A stretch of 64,000 bases of DNA from Chlorobiaceae bacterium (GCA_013334485.1 JAAXXL010000004.1:1-64000); one strand, 5' to 3'; shown: positions 17,497-26,943, counted from the stretch's first letter. Notes: generated by a model from the sequence alone, not told the origin. Numbers and translations are program-made.

Positions 17497-18662
17497 ATAA
17501 CATACCTTACGGACGTCAGGATATTAATCAGGAGGACATTAATGCGGTTATTGAAGTGCTTCGCTCAGACTTTTTAACGCAAGGTCCGGTTGTTCCTGAT
17601 TTTGAAAAAGCAGTAGCCGATTACTGTGGAGCAAGGCATGCTGTTGCAGTTAACAGCGCTACCAGCGCATTGCATATCTCCTGCCTGGCGTTGGGTGTAG
17701 GTAAGGGCGATATTGTTTGGACGACTCCAATCACTTTTGTCGCCAGCGCAAACTGTGCATTGTATTGCGGCGCGATGGTAGACTTTGTAGATATTGATCC
17801 TGATACCTACAACCTCAGTGTAGAGTGCCTAAAAGATAAACTGGTTTTGGCAGACAAGGTTGGCAAACTGCCAAAAGTTGTGATTCCCGTGCATTTATGC
17901 GGCCAACCCTGTGACATGGCTGGTATTCACAGCCTTAGTCGGCAATACGGTTTTAAAATCATTGAAGATGCATCACACGCCATTGGCGGCAAGTATAAAG
18001 ACGAACCTATTGGTAATTGCCGCTACAGCGATATTACCGTGTTCAGTTTCCATCCGGTCAAAATTATCACCTCCGGAGAGGGAGGTATGGCCGTGACCAA
18101 TGATGCTCATTTGGCTAAACATTTACAACTCTTGCGCAGTCACGGTATTAGCAGCTCCATAGAAGAGATGCAACCCCGTCCAGCTCATGAGATCTGGAAT
18201 TACCAACAGATTGATCTTGGGTTTAACTATCGCATGACCGATCTGCAAGCGGCATTGGGCTTGAGCCAGATGCAGCGGCTTGACGAGTTTGTTTCCCGGC
18301 GTCACCTCATTGCCAGGCGCTATGACCAATTGTTACCCGAACTGCCATTGGTAACTCCATGGCAACATGCAGATAGCTATTCAAGCTATCATCTCTACGT
18401 TATTCGTTTGAAAGCCGGCGAAACGAAAAAGACACATAAGGAATTCTATAAAGCACTGCATGCAGCAGGAATAGGGGCTAATGTGCATTACATCCCAGTC
18501 TACCGTCAGCCTTACTATGAACAGATGGGCTTCAAGGCAGGGTATTGTCCGGAGGCGGAACAGTATTATTCAGAAGTTATCAGTATACCAATCTATCCAG
18601 GTTTAACGGTTGCCCAGCAAGACCATGTTGTACAAACCCTGCGAATGATTTTTATTGAATGA
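17493..18662 (+). CDS. pseC: UDP-4-amino-4,6-dideoxy-N-acetyl-L-altrosamine transaminase
   Basis: PLP-dependent aminotransferase, second step of pseudaminic-acid synthesis. It aminates the 4-keto sugar made by PseB, using glutamate. It belongs to the DegT/DnrJ/EryC1 fold, with the GRQDINQEDI N-terminus typical of PseC and the PLP lysine in FSFHPVKIITSGEGG (Lys190). The length of 389 is normal. It starts in an ATGA overlap with the ABC flippase and ends in another with the next gene, so the operon is translationally coupled. No pseB is present nearby. Confidence 0.92.
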   Translation: MNNIPYGRQDINQEDINAVIEVLRSDFLTQGPVVPDFEKAVADYCGARHAVAVNSATSALHISCLALGVGKGDIVWTTPITFVASANCALYCGAMVDFVDIDPDTYNLSVECLKDKLVLADKVGKLPKVVIPVHLCGQPCDMAGIHSLSRQYGFKIIEDASHAIGGKYKDEPIGNCRYSDITVFSFHPVKIITSGEGGMAVTNDAHLAKHLQLLRSHGISSSIEEMQPRPAHEIWNYQQIDLGFNYRMTDLQAALGLSQMQRLDEFVSRRHLIARRYDQLLPELPLVTPWQHADSYSSYHLYVIRLKAGETKKTHKEFYKALHAAGIGANVHYIPVYRQPYYEQMGFKAGYCPEAEQYYSEVISIPIYPGLTVAQQDHVVQTLRMIFIE

Positions 18663-19543
18663 ACACCATCAGCAAGTTTGGGTTAGGCACAGTTCAATGG
18701 GGTCTGCACTACGGAGTTGCCAACCAGCAGGGAATAACTGCACCTGAGACCGTAACAGCGTTACTTTGCGGGGCTCGCCATTATGGAATCAAGGTTCTCG
18801 ATACGGCCTCGTTGTATGGTAAATCTGAGGAGGTGCTGGGATTAAACTCGCTTGAAGGATTTAAGGTGGTAACAAAAACGCCGGGTTTTACGACAGCTCA
18901 CATTTCAGATCTTGACGTGAATCAGCTTAATGCGACTTTCCGGAATTCGCTGAATGTGCTTGCCCAACAAAAAATTTATGCACTTTTGATTCATCATGCT
19001 GAAAATCTTCTTGTTCCGGGCGGAGAGAAGCTTCTTTCTGCAATGATGCATTTAAAAGAAAAAGGATTAGTCGAAAAAATCGGGGTTTCTGTTTATGACA
19101 GCAGTCAACTCGATGCTGTACTGAAGAAGTTTAAACCTGACCTGGTTCAACTGCCCTTAAGTGTTTTGGACCAGCGAATGCTTTCAAGCGGGCATCTGGA
19201 ATTGCTTAAAAATGACGGGATTGAAATACATGTGAGATCCGTATTTCTTCAAGGTTTATTACTTATGTCATTATGTGATATTCCCGCTTTTTTTAACCCT
19301 GTCCGTTCGTTGCTTACTCGTTTTCATGCTGCAGCTCATGCTCAAGGATTAACCGTTAGCCAGGCAGCGATTGGTTTTGTAAAAAATATTCCATTTGTTG
19401 ATACGGTTCTGATTGGCCTTGATAACATGGAGCAGTTTCGCTCATGTATTGATGATTTTGCCATAGAACAAAATTTTGATGCGGCAGGATTGGCGTGTAG
19501 CGACCCTGTTTTTATTAACCCGTCACACTGGCAGCTTAAGTGA
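18659..19543 (+). CDS. aldo/keto reductase in the pseudaminic operon
   Basis: NADPH-type aldo/keto reductase with a TIM-barrel pattern. The start FGLGTVQWG, LDTASLYG (catalytic Asp and Tyr near 49-54), VVTKTP (Lys near 77) and LLIHHAE (His near 119) provide the Asp-Tyr-Lys-His tetrad. Such reductases recur in flagellin- and O-antigen-glycosylation clusters next to pse/neu genes, but the six-step CMP-pseudaminic pathway does not need one. It may modify the sugar, for example by reducing a keto group. ATGA overlap with pseC upstream and GTGA overlap with the next gene. Confidence 0.82.
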   Translation: MNTISKFGLGTVQWGLHYGVANQQGITAPETVTALLCGARHYGIKVLDTASLYGKSEEVLGLNSLEGFKVVTKTPGFTTAHISDLDVNQLNATFRNSLNVLAQQKIYALLIHHAENLLVPGGEKLLSAMMHLKEKGLVEKIGVSVYDSSQLDAVLKKFKPDLVQLPLSVLDQRMLSSGHLELLKNDGIEIHVRSVFLQGLLLMSLCDIPAFFNPVRSLLTRFHAAAHAQGLTVSQAAIGFVKNIPFVDTVLIGLDNMEQFRSCIDDFAIEQNFDAAGLACSDPVFINPSHWQLK

Positions 19544-20436
19544 ACCCATTGAAATTCGGGGTGATTGGCCTTTCTGCTGGCAACGGGCATCCCTATTCAT
19601 GGTCGGCCATTTTCAATGGCTATGATCCTGTTGCAATGGAGGGTTGCGGCTTCCCTGTCATTCCTCGTTATCTTGAGCAACATCAGTTTCCGGAAGAGGC
19701 CATAAGCGAAGGCAAGGTTACGCATGTGTGGGCACAAGATAAAAAAATTGCCGCCCATATTGCCAAGGCCGCATTAATTGACAACGTTGTTGATCACTGT
19801 TCGGAGATGATTGGGCAGGTAGACGGAGTGCTGCTGGCACGTGATGATGCAGAAACACATCTCGAATTTGCTGCGCCATTTCTCAATGCGGGTATACCAA
19901 TATATATCGATAAACCGCTGGCACTTTCTGTTGCAGAAGCAAAGCAGCTTATTGGTCTGCAACAATACTCCGGTCAGCTCTTTTCATGCTCGGCATTGAG
20001 ATATGCAGAGGAGTTCAAGTTGTCAGAAGCTGATTCAGCCAAAATTGGTCCCCTGCGTCATATTCATGCAACCGTTCCGAAAGATTGGGATAAATATGCC
20101 CCACATGTTATTGAACCGCTTCTTTTGCTTGCTAACGGGCGGGGCGCGGTAGAGCGTACTCAAGCATGGCGACACAAGAGTGCAACAACGTTGAGTGTTG
20201 AATACAGTTCAGGTTTGCAAGTGCTTGTCAGTGCGATGGGCTCGTCCAGTGCGCCACTTGCTCTACGGGTGATGGGAGAGATTGGCTGGAAAGATCTTTT
20301 TTTTCAAGACAGTTATTCTGCATTCAAAAGCGCATTGTTTGAATTTGTTCAGGGAATCATTCACAGGGATGTGCGGATTGAACCGGATTTTATGCTGGAA
20401 GTTGTTAACCTTATCGAGTCAGGGAGAGTGCAGTGA
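19540..20436 (+). CDS. Gfo/Idh/MocA-type oxidoreductase
   Basis: Dehydrogenase-like protein beginning FGVIGLSAGNGHPYSW, a divergent Rossmann motif. The central IYIDKPLAL segment (residues about 126-134) corresponds to the conserved EKP loop of this superfamily, here with Asp in place of Glu. It starts at a GTG inside the stop of the aldo/keto reductase gene. The substrate is presumably a nonulosonic-acid precursor or a CMP/UDP-sugar, inferred from context only. Lack of a clean GxGxxG makes loss of redox activity possible. Confidence 0.7.
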   Translation: MNPLKFGVIGLSAGNGHPYSWSAIFNGYDPVAMEGCGFPVIPRYLEQHQFPEEAISEGKVTHVWAQDKKIAAHIAKAALIDNVVDHCSEMIGQVDGVLLARDDAETHLEFAAPFLNAGIPIYIDKPLALSVAEAKQLIGLQQYSGQLFSCSALRYAEEFKLSEADSAKIGPLRHIHATVPKDWDKYAPHVIEPLLLLANGRGAVERTQAWRHKSATTLSVEYSSGLQVLVSAMGSSSAPLALRVMGEIGWKDLFFQDSYSAFKSALFEFVQGIIHRDVRIEPDFMLEVVNLIESGRVQ

Positions 20437-21194
20437 ACCGCAGAACAATATTGATTACGGGTGGCAGCGGCAAGTTTGGTCGCGCACTTGTCAATCATTT
20501 TCTGGCTGCAGGCGACAGCATTGTAGCTACTTGTCGGACGGAAGAGTCGCTGGAGCAATTGAAAACAGAAAATTTCAGTTACAGAGAGAGATTTCTTGGC
20601 TGCAAAGTGGACCTCACTGAACATAACGCTATAGAACTGCTTCGAGAAGAGCTTGATGCGCAGGCTATTCGACCTGATTGTCTGATAAATAATGCCAGAA
20701 GCCTTGGCTTTCTGAAAATCGGCGAAGACGGATTGGTCAGCCGGGAAAATTTTACCAACGAATATTTACTTGACGTTGTAGTGCCCTATGAGTTGACTAT
20801 GGCGTTAGTAAAGCAACAAGAGAGTCAGTTGAAAAAAGTATTAAATATCGGTTCACAGTATGGATCGGTTGCCGCAAACCCGCATCTGTACACTGATCCA
20901 GCCATACAATCGCCCTTGCACTACAGTGTAGCAAAGGCCGCTCTTGCGCATTTAACCAAAGAATTGGCTGTTCGCCTTGCCGCTTCAGGTATCCAGGTTA
21001 ACTGTGTTGCTTACGGAGGGGTTGAGGGTCGTGTTGATGAAGCCTTCAAACAACGCTATGCTCAGCTTTGTCCAATGGGACGAATGCTGAGAGATGATGA
21101 AGTAGTCGGGCCGGTTGATATGCTGTTATCGGATAAATGCTCAGGTGTTACCGGTCATATTCTTGCAGTGGATGGTGGATGGGGGATTTGGTAA
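20433..21194 (+). CDS. short-chain dehydrogenase/reductase
   Basis: Classical SDR of 253 residues: nucleotide motif TGGSGKFGRALV (near 8-19), NNAR near residue 87, catalytic serine in NIGSQYGS (near 139) and YSVAK (Tyr near 164, Lys near 168). The C-terminus GHILAVDGGWGIW is typical of SDRs, and the layout resembles PtmA of the Campylobacter legionaminic/pseudaminic locus. It starts at GTG, overlapping the previous stop. The pse pathway proper lacks such a step, so it may act with the two flanking oxidoreductases to make a variant sugar. Confidence 0.83.
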   Translation: MNRRTILITGGSGKFGRALVNHFLAAGDSIVATCRTEESLEQLKTENFSYRERFLGCKVDLTEHNAIELLREELDAQAIRPDCLINNARSLGFLKIGEDGLVSRENFTNEYLLDVVVPYELTMALVKQQESQLKKVLNIGSQYGSVAANPHLYTDPAIQSPLHYSVAKAALAHLTKELAVRLAASGIQVNCVAYGGVEGRVDEAFKQRYAQLCPMGRMLRDDEVVGPVDMLLSDKCSGVTGHILAVDGGWGIW

Positions 21195-21889
21195 TGAAAC
21201 ATATTGCGATCATTTTGGCTCGTGGCGGATCCAAGCGTTTGCCGCATAAAAATATTCTCGATTTTCATGGCAAGCCGTTGCTCGCGTGGACAATTGAAGC
21301 TGCGCTGCAATCAGGGCAGTATAAGCATGTTCTTGTTTCTACGGATGATCCTGAAATTGCAGAAATTGCGCGTGCTTTTGGGGCTGAAGTTCCCTTTTTG
21401 CGAGATTCTGCGGCCGACGATATTACCCCGTCGAGCGAAGCAACTCTTGCCGCGCTCAGGCAGGCAGAACTATACTGGGATGAGCAGTTTGATGCAGTAT
21501 CACAATTAATGGCAAATTGTCCACTTCGTGATGCTGAAGACATAACCGCTTCTGTTCGGAATTTTATGGATCAGGGAGCGGAATCACAGATATGCTGTTT
21601 TCGTTTTGGCTGGATGAATCCCTGGTGGGCAGCCAGAGTGGATGAACAGGGGCGGCCTGACTACCTGTTTCCCGAAGCACGGATAGCCCGTTCGCAGGAT
21701 TTGCCTCCTTTATATTGTCCGAGCGGAGCAATATGGGTTGCCCGCCGCAACATTCTTACGGCAGCAAAAACCTTTTATGTCCCTACGCATATTTTTCACC
21801 CGCTAAGTTGGATTTCTGCTATGGATATTGATGATGCAGAGGACTTTGAAATGGCAAAAGCCTGTTTTCTGATCAAAAGAAATTCATAG
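21194..21889 (+). CDS. pseF: CMP-pseudaminic acid synthetase (acylneuraminate cytidylyltransferase)
   Basis: Activates the nonulosonic acid with CTP to give the CMP-sugar. The N-terminus IAIILARGGSKRLPHKN is the NeuA/PseF nucleotide-binding motif, and the conserved TDDPEIAEIA and LMANCPLRDAEDI segments follow. The length of 231 residues fits PseF. The open frame extends upstream to 21137, but the motif places the true start at the ATG at 21194, sharing one base with the preceding TAA. It sits in pathway order with pseG, pseH and pseI. Confidence 0.88.
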   Translation: MKHIAIILARGGSKRLPHKNILDFHGKPLLAWTIEAALQSGQYKHVLVSTDDPEIAEIARAFGAEVPFLRDSAADDITPSSEATLAALRQAELYWDEQFDAVSQLMANCPLRDAEDITASVRNFMDQGAESQICCFRFGWMNPWWAARVDEQGRPDYLFPEARIARSQDLPPLYCPSGAIWVARRNILTAAKTFYVPTHIFHPLSWISAMDIDDAEDFEMAKACFLIKRNS

Positions 21890-21909
21890 TCTTTTAAGTT
21901 CGCTATCGA

Positions 21910-23004
21910 ATGAACATTGCTTTTCGTGCTGATGCATCCCTGCAAATTGGCACAGGTCATGTCATGCGCTGCCTGACACTGGCTGATATGTTGAAGGCTG
22001 CGGGTGCTCAGTGCAGTTTTATTTGCCGAAATCATCCGGGCAATTTGATTTCACAGATTCAACAACGCGGTTTTGCTGTAAAGGCATTACCTGCGCATGC
22101 AGAGGTGTGTTTGAGGGGTGAGGTGCAGTCAAATTATGCCCCCTGGCTTGGTGCCGGATGGGATGAGGATGCCTGCCAGACCAAAGCATGTATTGGTGAT
22201 ATGGCGGTTGACTGGCTGATTGTTGATCACTATGCACTTGATGCACGCTGGGAGAAAGAAGTGTGTTCGCAGTGTCACAAACTTATGGTGATTGATGATC
22301 TGGCCGACCGGCCACACCATTGTGACGTGCTTCTGGATCAGAATTTAGGTCGTGATGTGCGTGATTACCACCAGCTTGTGCCAGAAGGATGTATTATTCT
22401 TGCCGGGCCGAACTATGCATTGCTGCGCAAGGAATTCGCAGCTTTGCGTGATGAAAGTTTGCATCGCCGTACGACTCCTCAACTCAAACATCTGTTGATT
22501 ACGATGGGAGGAGTAGATCAGGCCGATGCAACAGGCAAGGTTCTTGAAGTGCTGCACGATTGCGAGCTGCCTGCGGATCTGCACATCACCGTTGTGATGG
22601 GCATCTATGCGCTGTGGCTTGAACGCGTTCAGTCACTCGCGAGGCGCATGCCGCGCCCAACAGAGGTGAAGGTTAATGTCAATAACATGGCACAACTGAT
22701 GGCTGAAAGTGATTTGGCAATAGGTGCTGCTGGCAGCACATCGTGGGAACGGTGTTGTCTGGGTTTGCCGACATTGATTGTTGTGCTTGCAGAGAACCAG
22801 CGTAAAGGTGCAGCAGCTCTTGAAAGCAGCGGGAGTGTGAAGGTAGTTGAAAGTGTTGACGCTATTGCCAAGGTGCTGCCATCCATGTTCAGCATGCTTG
22901 CTGCATCGAATGTTTTACAACAAGTAGGCAAGAATAGTGCCTTGGTCACTGATGGTCATGGTGCAAGCCGTGTCAGGGATGTTTTAACGGATTGTCATGA
23001 TTGA
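21910..23004 (+). CDS. pseG: UDP-2,4-diacetamido-2,4,6-trideoxy-altropyranose hydrolase
   Basis: Inverting GT-B-like hydrolase that removes UDP from the diacetamido sugar. The N-terminal FRADASLQIGTGHVMRCLTL includes the catalytic-region His. VIDDLADRPHHCD and ITMGGVDQADATGK mark the linker and nucleotide-binding half, and AIGAAGSTSWERCCLGLPT is the C-terminal donor-site block. The length of 364 is normal. The stop overlaps the pseH start by eight bases. Confidence 0.9.
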   Translation: MNIAFRADASLQIGTGHVMRCLTLADMLKAAGAQCSFICRNHPGNLISQIQQRGFAVKALPAHAEVCLRGEVQSNYAPWLGAGWDEDACQTKACIGDMAVDWLIVDHYALDARWEKEVCSQCHKLMVIDDLADRPHHCDVLLDQNLGRDVRDYHQLVPEGCIILAGPNYALLRKEFAALRDESLHRRTTPQLKHLLITMGGVDQADATGKVLEVLHDCELPADLHITVVMGIYALWLERVQSLARRMPRPTEVKVNVNNMAQLMAESDLAIGAAGSTSWERCCLGLPTLIVVLAENQRKGAAALESSGSVKVVESVDAIAKVLPSMFSMLAASNVLQQVGKNSALVTDGHGASRVRDVLTDCHD

Positions 23005-23539
23005 TGACCGGAACGCCGGAGGTTGTCTGAGATCGATGACGGCGGCCGATCTTGAAAGCGTTTTAAAATTACGCAATCATGCCGAAATTCGGCGATACAT
23101 GTTTACGCAACATGAAATTTCAAAAGAAGAGCATCGGTCGTGGTTTGATCGCGCATCGCAGAATACGGGTGTGGAGCTGCTGGTTTTTGAACTGGATAAC
23201 AACTGTTGCGGGTTTGTCCAATTCAAGGCAACACCCTTTCATGGAGTTGTTGACTGGGGCTTTTACGCAGCCCCTGATTCACCAAAAGGAACGGGTAGAA
23301 AACTTGGAGCTGCAGCATTAAAACACGCATTCGAAAAAGAGTATTTGTACAAGATTTGCGGTCAGGCACTCCATTGGAATAAGCCCTCGATTGAATTCCA
23401 TAAATCACTCGGTTTTTTTCAGGAAGGAGTTCTGCGTGATCAGTATTTTGACGGAACGGATTTTCACGATTTGATCTGCTTTGGAATGCTTAAGCGTGAT
23501 TGGGTTGCCAAAGAATCGCAGTCAGAAATAAAAAAATGA
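22997..23539 (+). CDS. pseH: UDP-4-amino-4,6-dideoxy-N-acetyl-altrosamine N-acetyltransferase
   Basis: GNAT acetyltransferase adding the 4-N-acetyl group. LRNHAEIRRYMFTQHEIS (near 24-42), the central VDWGFYAAPDSPKGTGRKLG acetyl-CoA loop and NKPSIEFHKSLGF match PseH. The length of 180 residues is right. Strictly, the enzyme acts before PseG in the pathway. ATGA overlap with pseI. The first 12 residues before LRSMTAADLE may be partly dispensable. Confidence 0.88.
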   Translation: MIDDRNAGGCLRSMTAADLESVLKLRNHAEIRRYMFTQHEISKEEHRSWFDRASQNTGVELLVFELDNNCCGFVQFKATPFHGVVDWGFYAAPDSPKGTGRKLGAAALKHAFEKEYLYKICGQALHWNKPSIEFHKSLGFFQEGVLRDQYFDGTDFHDLICFGMLKRDWVAKESQSEIKK

Positions 23540-24582
23540 TTACAATCGGTAACTGCAAAATTGGAGCGGGCCAGGTGCCCTTCATTATTGCTGAAATGTC
23601 CGGCAATCACAACCAGTCGTTGAAACGAGCACTGGAAATTGTTGATGCCGTCGCCAAAAGCGGTGCACATGCTTTGAAAATACAGACTTACACGCCCGAT
23701 ACCATGACGATTGATCTTGATGAGCGTGAGTTTCACATCAGCGATCCAAACAGTTTATGGGAAGGTAAATCACTTTACAACCTTTATGGTGAGGCCTATA
23801 CACCCTGGGAGTGGCACAAACCGATATTTGATCGTGCCAGTGAACTTGGTCTCATTGCGTTCAGTACACCTTTTGATGATACGTCAGTTGATTTCCTCGA
23901 AAGTCTGGATGTTCCCTGTTACAAAATCGCATCCTTTGAGAACACCGATTTTCCATTGATTCGTCGAGTTGCTGCTACAGGCAAGCCCATGATCATCTCT
24001 ACAGGTATGGCAACCGTTGCTGAACTGGATGAAAGCGTGCGCGCAGCACGCAATGCAGGCTGCAGGGATTTGATTTTACTTAAATGCACCAGCACCTATC
24101 CCGCAACAGCAGAGAATTCAAACTTGTTAACGATTCCACATCTTCGAGATCTGTTTGAGTGTGAAGTGGGGTTGTCTGATCATACACTGGGCGTTGGTGT
24201 TTCTGTCGCTGGCATAGCGCTTGGCGCTACAGTTATTGAAAAACATTTCACCCTCAATCGTGCCGATGGCGGGGTGGACAGCACCTTTTCCATGGAACCT
24301 GCCGAGATGGCTCAATTGATCTCGGAGACCGGACGTGCCGGGCAAGCCCTGGGTAAAATAAGTTATGGTGCCAGTGATGCCGAGAAAAAGTCCCTTCTCT
24401 TCAGACGCTCGCTCTATGTGGTGCAGGACCTGAAGACAGGCGATGTGTTGACTAAAGAGAATGTTCGTGCGATTCGACCTGGGCTGGGATTGCCAACAAA
24501 GTATTTAGAGGTGGTGTTGGGCAAAAGTGTGCAGTATGATGTCAGGCGTGGCACAGCGTTAAGTTGGGAACTTTTCCGGTAA
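23536..24582 (+). CDS. pseI: pseudaminic acid synthase
   Basis: Condenses the 6-deoxy-diacetamido-altrose with PEP to give pseudaminic acid (NeuB family). The TIM barrel begins PFIIAEMSGNHNQSLKRAL. KIQTYTPDTMTIDLD, LLKCTSTYPA and GLSDHTLGVGVSVAG are family signatures, and the metal-binding and substrate residues are in place. The C-terminal antifreeze-like SAF domain (RRSLYVVQDLKTGDVLT) covers about the last 60 residues. The frame is open to 23500 but the ATG at 23536, in an ATGA overlap with pseH, gives the canonical start. Confidence 0.93.
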   Translation: MITIGNCKIGAGQVPFIIAEMSGNHNQSLKRALEIVDAVAKSGAHALKIQTYTPDTMTIDLDEREFHISDPNSLWEGKSLYNLYGEAYTPWEWHKPIFDRASELGLIAFSTPFDDTSVDFLESLDVPCYKIASFENTDFPLIRRVAATGKPMIISTGMATVAELDESVRAARNAGCRDLILLKCTSTYPATAENSNLLTIPHLRDLFECEVGLSDHTLGVGVSVAGIALGATVIEKHFTLNRADGGVDSTFSMEPAEMAQLISETGRAGQALGKISYGASDAEKKSLLFRRSLYVVQDLKTGDVLTKENVRAIRPGLGLPTKYLEVVLGKSVQYDVRRGTALSWELFR

Positions 24583-24589
24583 GGCTGTT

Positions 24590-25534
24590 ATGTATAAAGC
24601 CCTGATAATAGGATGCGGAAACATCGGTGCGATGTATGATTTTGAAGATGAGTCAATATCGACCTATGCGAAGGCTTTCAGCCTTGATCCCGAAATTGAT
24701 TTTGAGGTTTATGACCTTGAACGCAACGTTGCCCGAAAAGTTGCAGAACGTTACGGCATTCGATGGTTGAATGAGTTAAATCCCGCATTGTACAGAGAGT
24801 ATGATATAATTGCGATCTGTACACCAACATTCACTCATCATGAATATCTTTCAAAGATGTTTGAGCATGGGCCGAGGCTGGTGATTTGTGAGAAACCGGT
24901 TGACACTGATCGCACCAGGCTGGAAAAAATTCTTAGCCTTTATCAAACGTCAAACATCAGGGTGATGGTGAATTTTTTTCGACGTTTTCAGCCGGGAATT
25001 ATTCAATTAAAAAAAGAGATTGAAGGTATCCTTGTGGAGGAAAGATGTACCAATATCGTAGTCACCTACCAGAGGGGATTTCATAACAATGCCAGCCATG
25101 CAGTTGATTTGCTGGAGTACCTTTTTGGATCAGAAATTGATCTTTCCGAAGCCCTGATAAATCACAAGGCCTTTGACGAATTCGACACTGACCCTACATT
25201 GAGTCTCTGTTGTGAATGGAATGGTGCACATGTCCAATTTGTCGGGCTGACGTATGCAGAGTTTTCCCATTTCGATGTTGCCATTTATTTTACCAGCAGG
25301 GCTGTTGTGCTGGAGGATTGTGGCAATGAAATTAAAATGCTTGCAGCAACAGCCAGTAGCGGCAACTTCTATTCCAAACTCAAGCTGCAGAAAAGAGAGA
25401 CAGGGGTGACAGAAAACTACATGGAGCATGTTGTCGCCCATGCAAAGCGATTGTTAACGGGTGTGGAACTCAATGACAACTTTCAGGAAAGTGTAAGCAT
25501 TTCACATCGCATTTTACAACTTCAAGGCAATTAG
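24590..25534 (+). CDS. Gfo/Idh/MocA-family oxidoreductase
   Basis: NAD(P)-dependent sugar dehydrogenase candidate. The Rossmann motif IIGCGNIGAMYD is at residues 6-17, and VICEKPVD (residues about 102-109) is the conserved EKP motif. The FHNNASHAVDLLEYLFG segment supplies the catalytic-region His near residue 170. The next gene encodes an aminotransferase, and the pair followed by an acetyltransferase recalls the dehydrogenase/transaminase/acetyltransferase order used to make N-acyl-amino sugars. The product here is unknown. Confidence 0.82.
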   Translation: MYKALIIGCGNIGAMYDFEDESISTYAKAFSLDPEIDFEVYDLERNVARKVAERYGIRWLNELNPALYREYDIIAICTPTFTHHEYLSKMFEHGPRLVICEKPVDTDRTRLEKILSLYQTSNIRVMVNFFRRFQPGIIQLKKEIEGILVEERCTNIVVTYQRGFHNNASHAVDLLEYLFGSEIDLSEALINHKAFDEFDTDPTLSLCCEWNGAHVQFVGLTYAEFSHFDVAIYFTSRAVVLEDCGNEIKMLAATASSGNFYSKLKLQKRETGVTENYMEHVVAHAKRLLTGVELNDNFQESVSISHRILQLQGN

Positions 25535-25538
25535 TTTT

Positions 25539-26903
25539 ATGAGCAAACTTGCAATCCTGGGTGGTACCCCTCTAAGAACTAACGACTTTCCTAACAGAGT
25601 CACTATGGGTGAGGAGGAGAAACGTGCTGCGTTGCGCGTATTGGACTCGGATGTTCTGTCAGGGTTTGTGGGCGCAGCAGGAAAGTTTTTCAACGGAGGC
25701 AAAGAGGTTGTTGCTTTTGAGGAGTTGTGGGCAAACACCTACGGTTTTAAAAATGCGATCAGTGTAAATTCCTGGACAACCGGACTGCAGGTGGCGGTAG
25801 GCGCCTCAGGAATTGAGCCCGGTGATGAAGTTATCTGCCCGCCTTACTCAATGTCGGCAAGTGCTTCCTCAGTATTATTTTATGGGGGAATTCCAATATT
25901 TGCCGATCTTGATCCGAATCGATATACACTGGATCCATTGTCAGTTGAACGTTGTGTTACGCCGAGAACCAGGGCTATCATGGTGGTTCACCTGTTCGGG
26001 TATCCCGCTGATATAGATGCGATCATGGCTATTGCGCAGAGACATAAACTCAGGGTGATTGAAGATGCGGCTCAGGCCCCGGGTATATTTTATAAAGGAA
26101 GACCGGTAGGCACAATCGGAGATGTTGGTGGTTTCAGTCTCAACTTTCACAAGCATATTCATACAGGTGAGGGGGGACTGATAGTTACGAACAGTGACGA
26201 AACTGCATTGCGTTGCCGACTCATCAGAAATCACGGTGAAAACGCAACGGAAGAGTACGGTGTAGAGGATATATCGAACATGATAGGAAGCAACTATCGC
26301 TTTACTGAGCTGCAGGCAGCCATTGGAACGGAGCAGTTTAAAAAACTGAAAGGTTTTCTGACCCACCGCACGCTATTGGCTCAATACCTTGACAGCAGAT
26401 TGAAATCATTGCCCGGTCTGACCATACAGCAGATTGAAAGTGGCAGTACCCACTCCTACTACATGTATCCGGTTCGTTTTGATGAAGAGGTTGTTGGTAT
26501 ATCACGAAACCTTTTTCTCCGTGCAGTTGCGGCTGAACTTCCGAAGCCCAGGTTTTGGGATACAACACCGTTTGCTGAAGGTTATGTAAAACCGCTCTAC
26601 CTCAATCCGATATACCAGAAAAAAATAGCAATAGGGAAAAAAGGGTTTCCGTTTAATTGCAATCCTGGCATTACTTATGAATATCCCAAGGGCTTGTGTC
26701 CGGTTACGGAAAAGCTATATGAAAAAGAGCTGCTGTTGTCACCACTGGTTCGTGAAGGTATGGATATCGGGGATATAAAGGATTTCGCCGATGCTATAGA
26801 AAAGGTTATGGGAAGCATAAAAGAGTTACAAAATCTTTCAGTGGAGTCAGGCAGCGAGTCAGTATACGATGCGGTTAAAGCCATTGATGATAATGTTGAT
26901 TAA
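25539..26903 (+). CDS. DegT/DnrJ/EryC1-type aminotransferase (454 aa)
   Basis: PLP-dependent aminotransferase of the sugar/AHBA-type family. PLP lysine is Lys205 in LNFHKHIHTGEGG, VIEDAAQA (near 173-180) holds the PLP-ring Asp, and ISVNSWTTGLQVAV binds phosphate. It is longer than the usual 370-400 residues, with a C-terminal extension after the YPKGLCPVTEKLYEKELL block ending in an acidic tail. Four bases separate it from the dehydrogenase gene. It could aminate a 3-keto or 4-keto nucleotide sugar; specificity cannot be read by eye. Confidence 0.85.
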   Translation: MSKLAILGGTPLRTNDFPNRVTMGEEEKRAALRVLDSDVLSGFVGAAGKFFNGGKEVVAFEELWANTYGFKNAISVNSWTTGLQVAVGASGIEPGDEVICPPYSMSASASSVLFYGGIPIFADLDPNRYTLDPLSVERCVTPRTRAIMVVHLFGYPADIDAIMAIAQRHKLRVIEDAAQAPGIFYKGRPVGTIGDVGGFSLNFHKHIHTGEGGLIVTNSDETALRCRLIRNHGENATEEYGVEDISNMIGSNYRFTELQAAIGTEQFKKLKGFLTHRTLLAQYLDSRLKSLPGLTIQQIESGSTHSYYMYPVRFDEEVVGISRNLFLRAVAAELPKPRFWDTTPFAEGYVKPLYLNPIYQKKIAIGKKGFPFNCNPGITYEYPKGLCPVTEKLYEKELLLSPLVREGMDIGDIKDFADAIEKVMGSIKELQNLSVESGSESVYDAVKAIDDNVD

Positions 26904-26943
26904 CTTGCAGATAACTTTACAGGTGAATTTTGAGGGGGTATAA

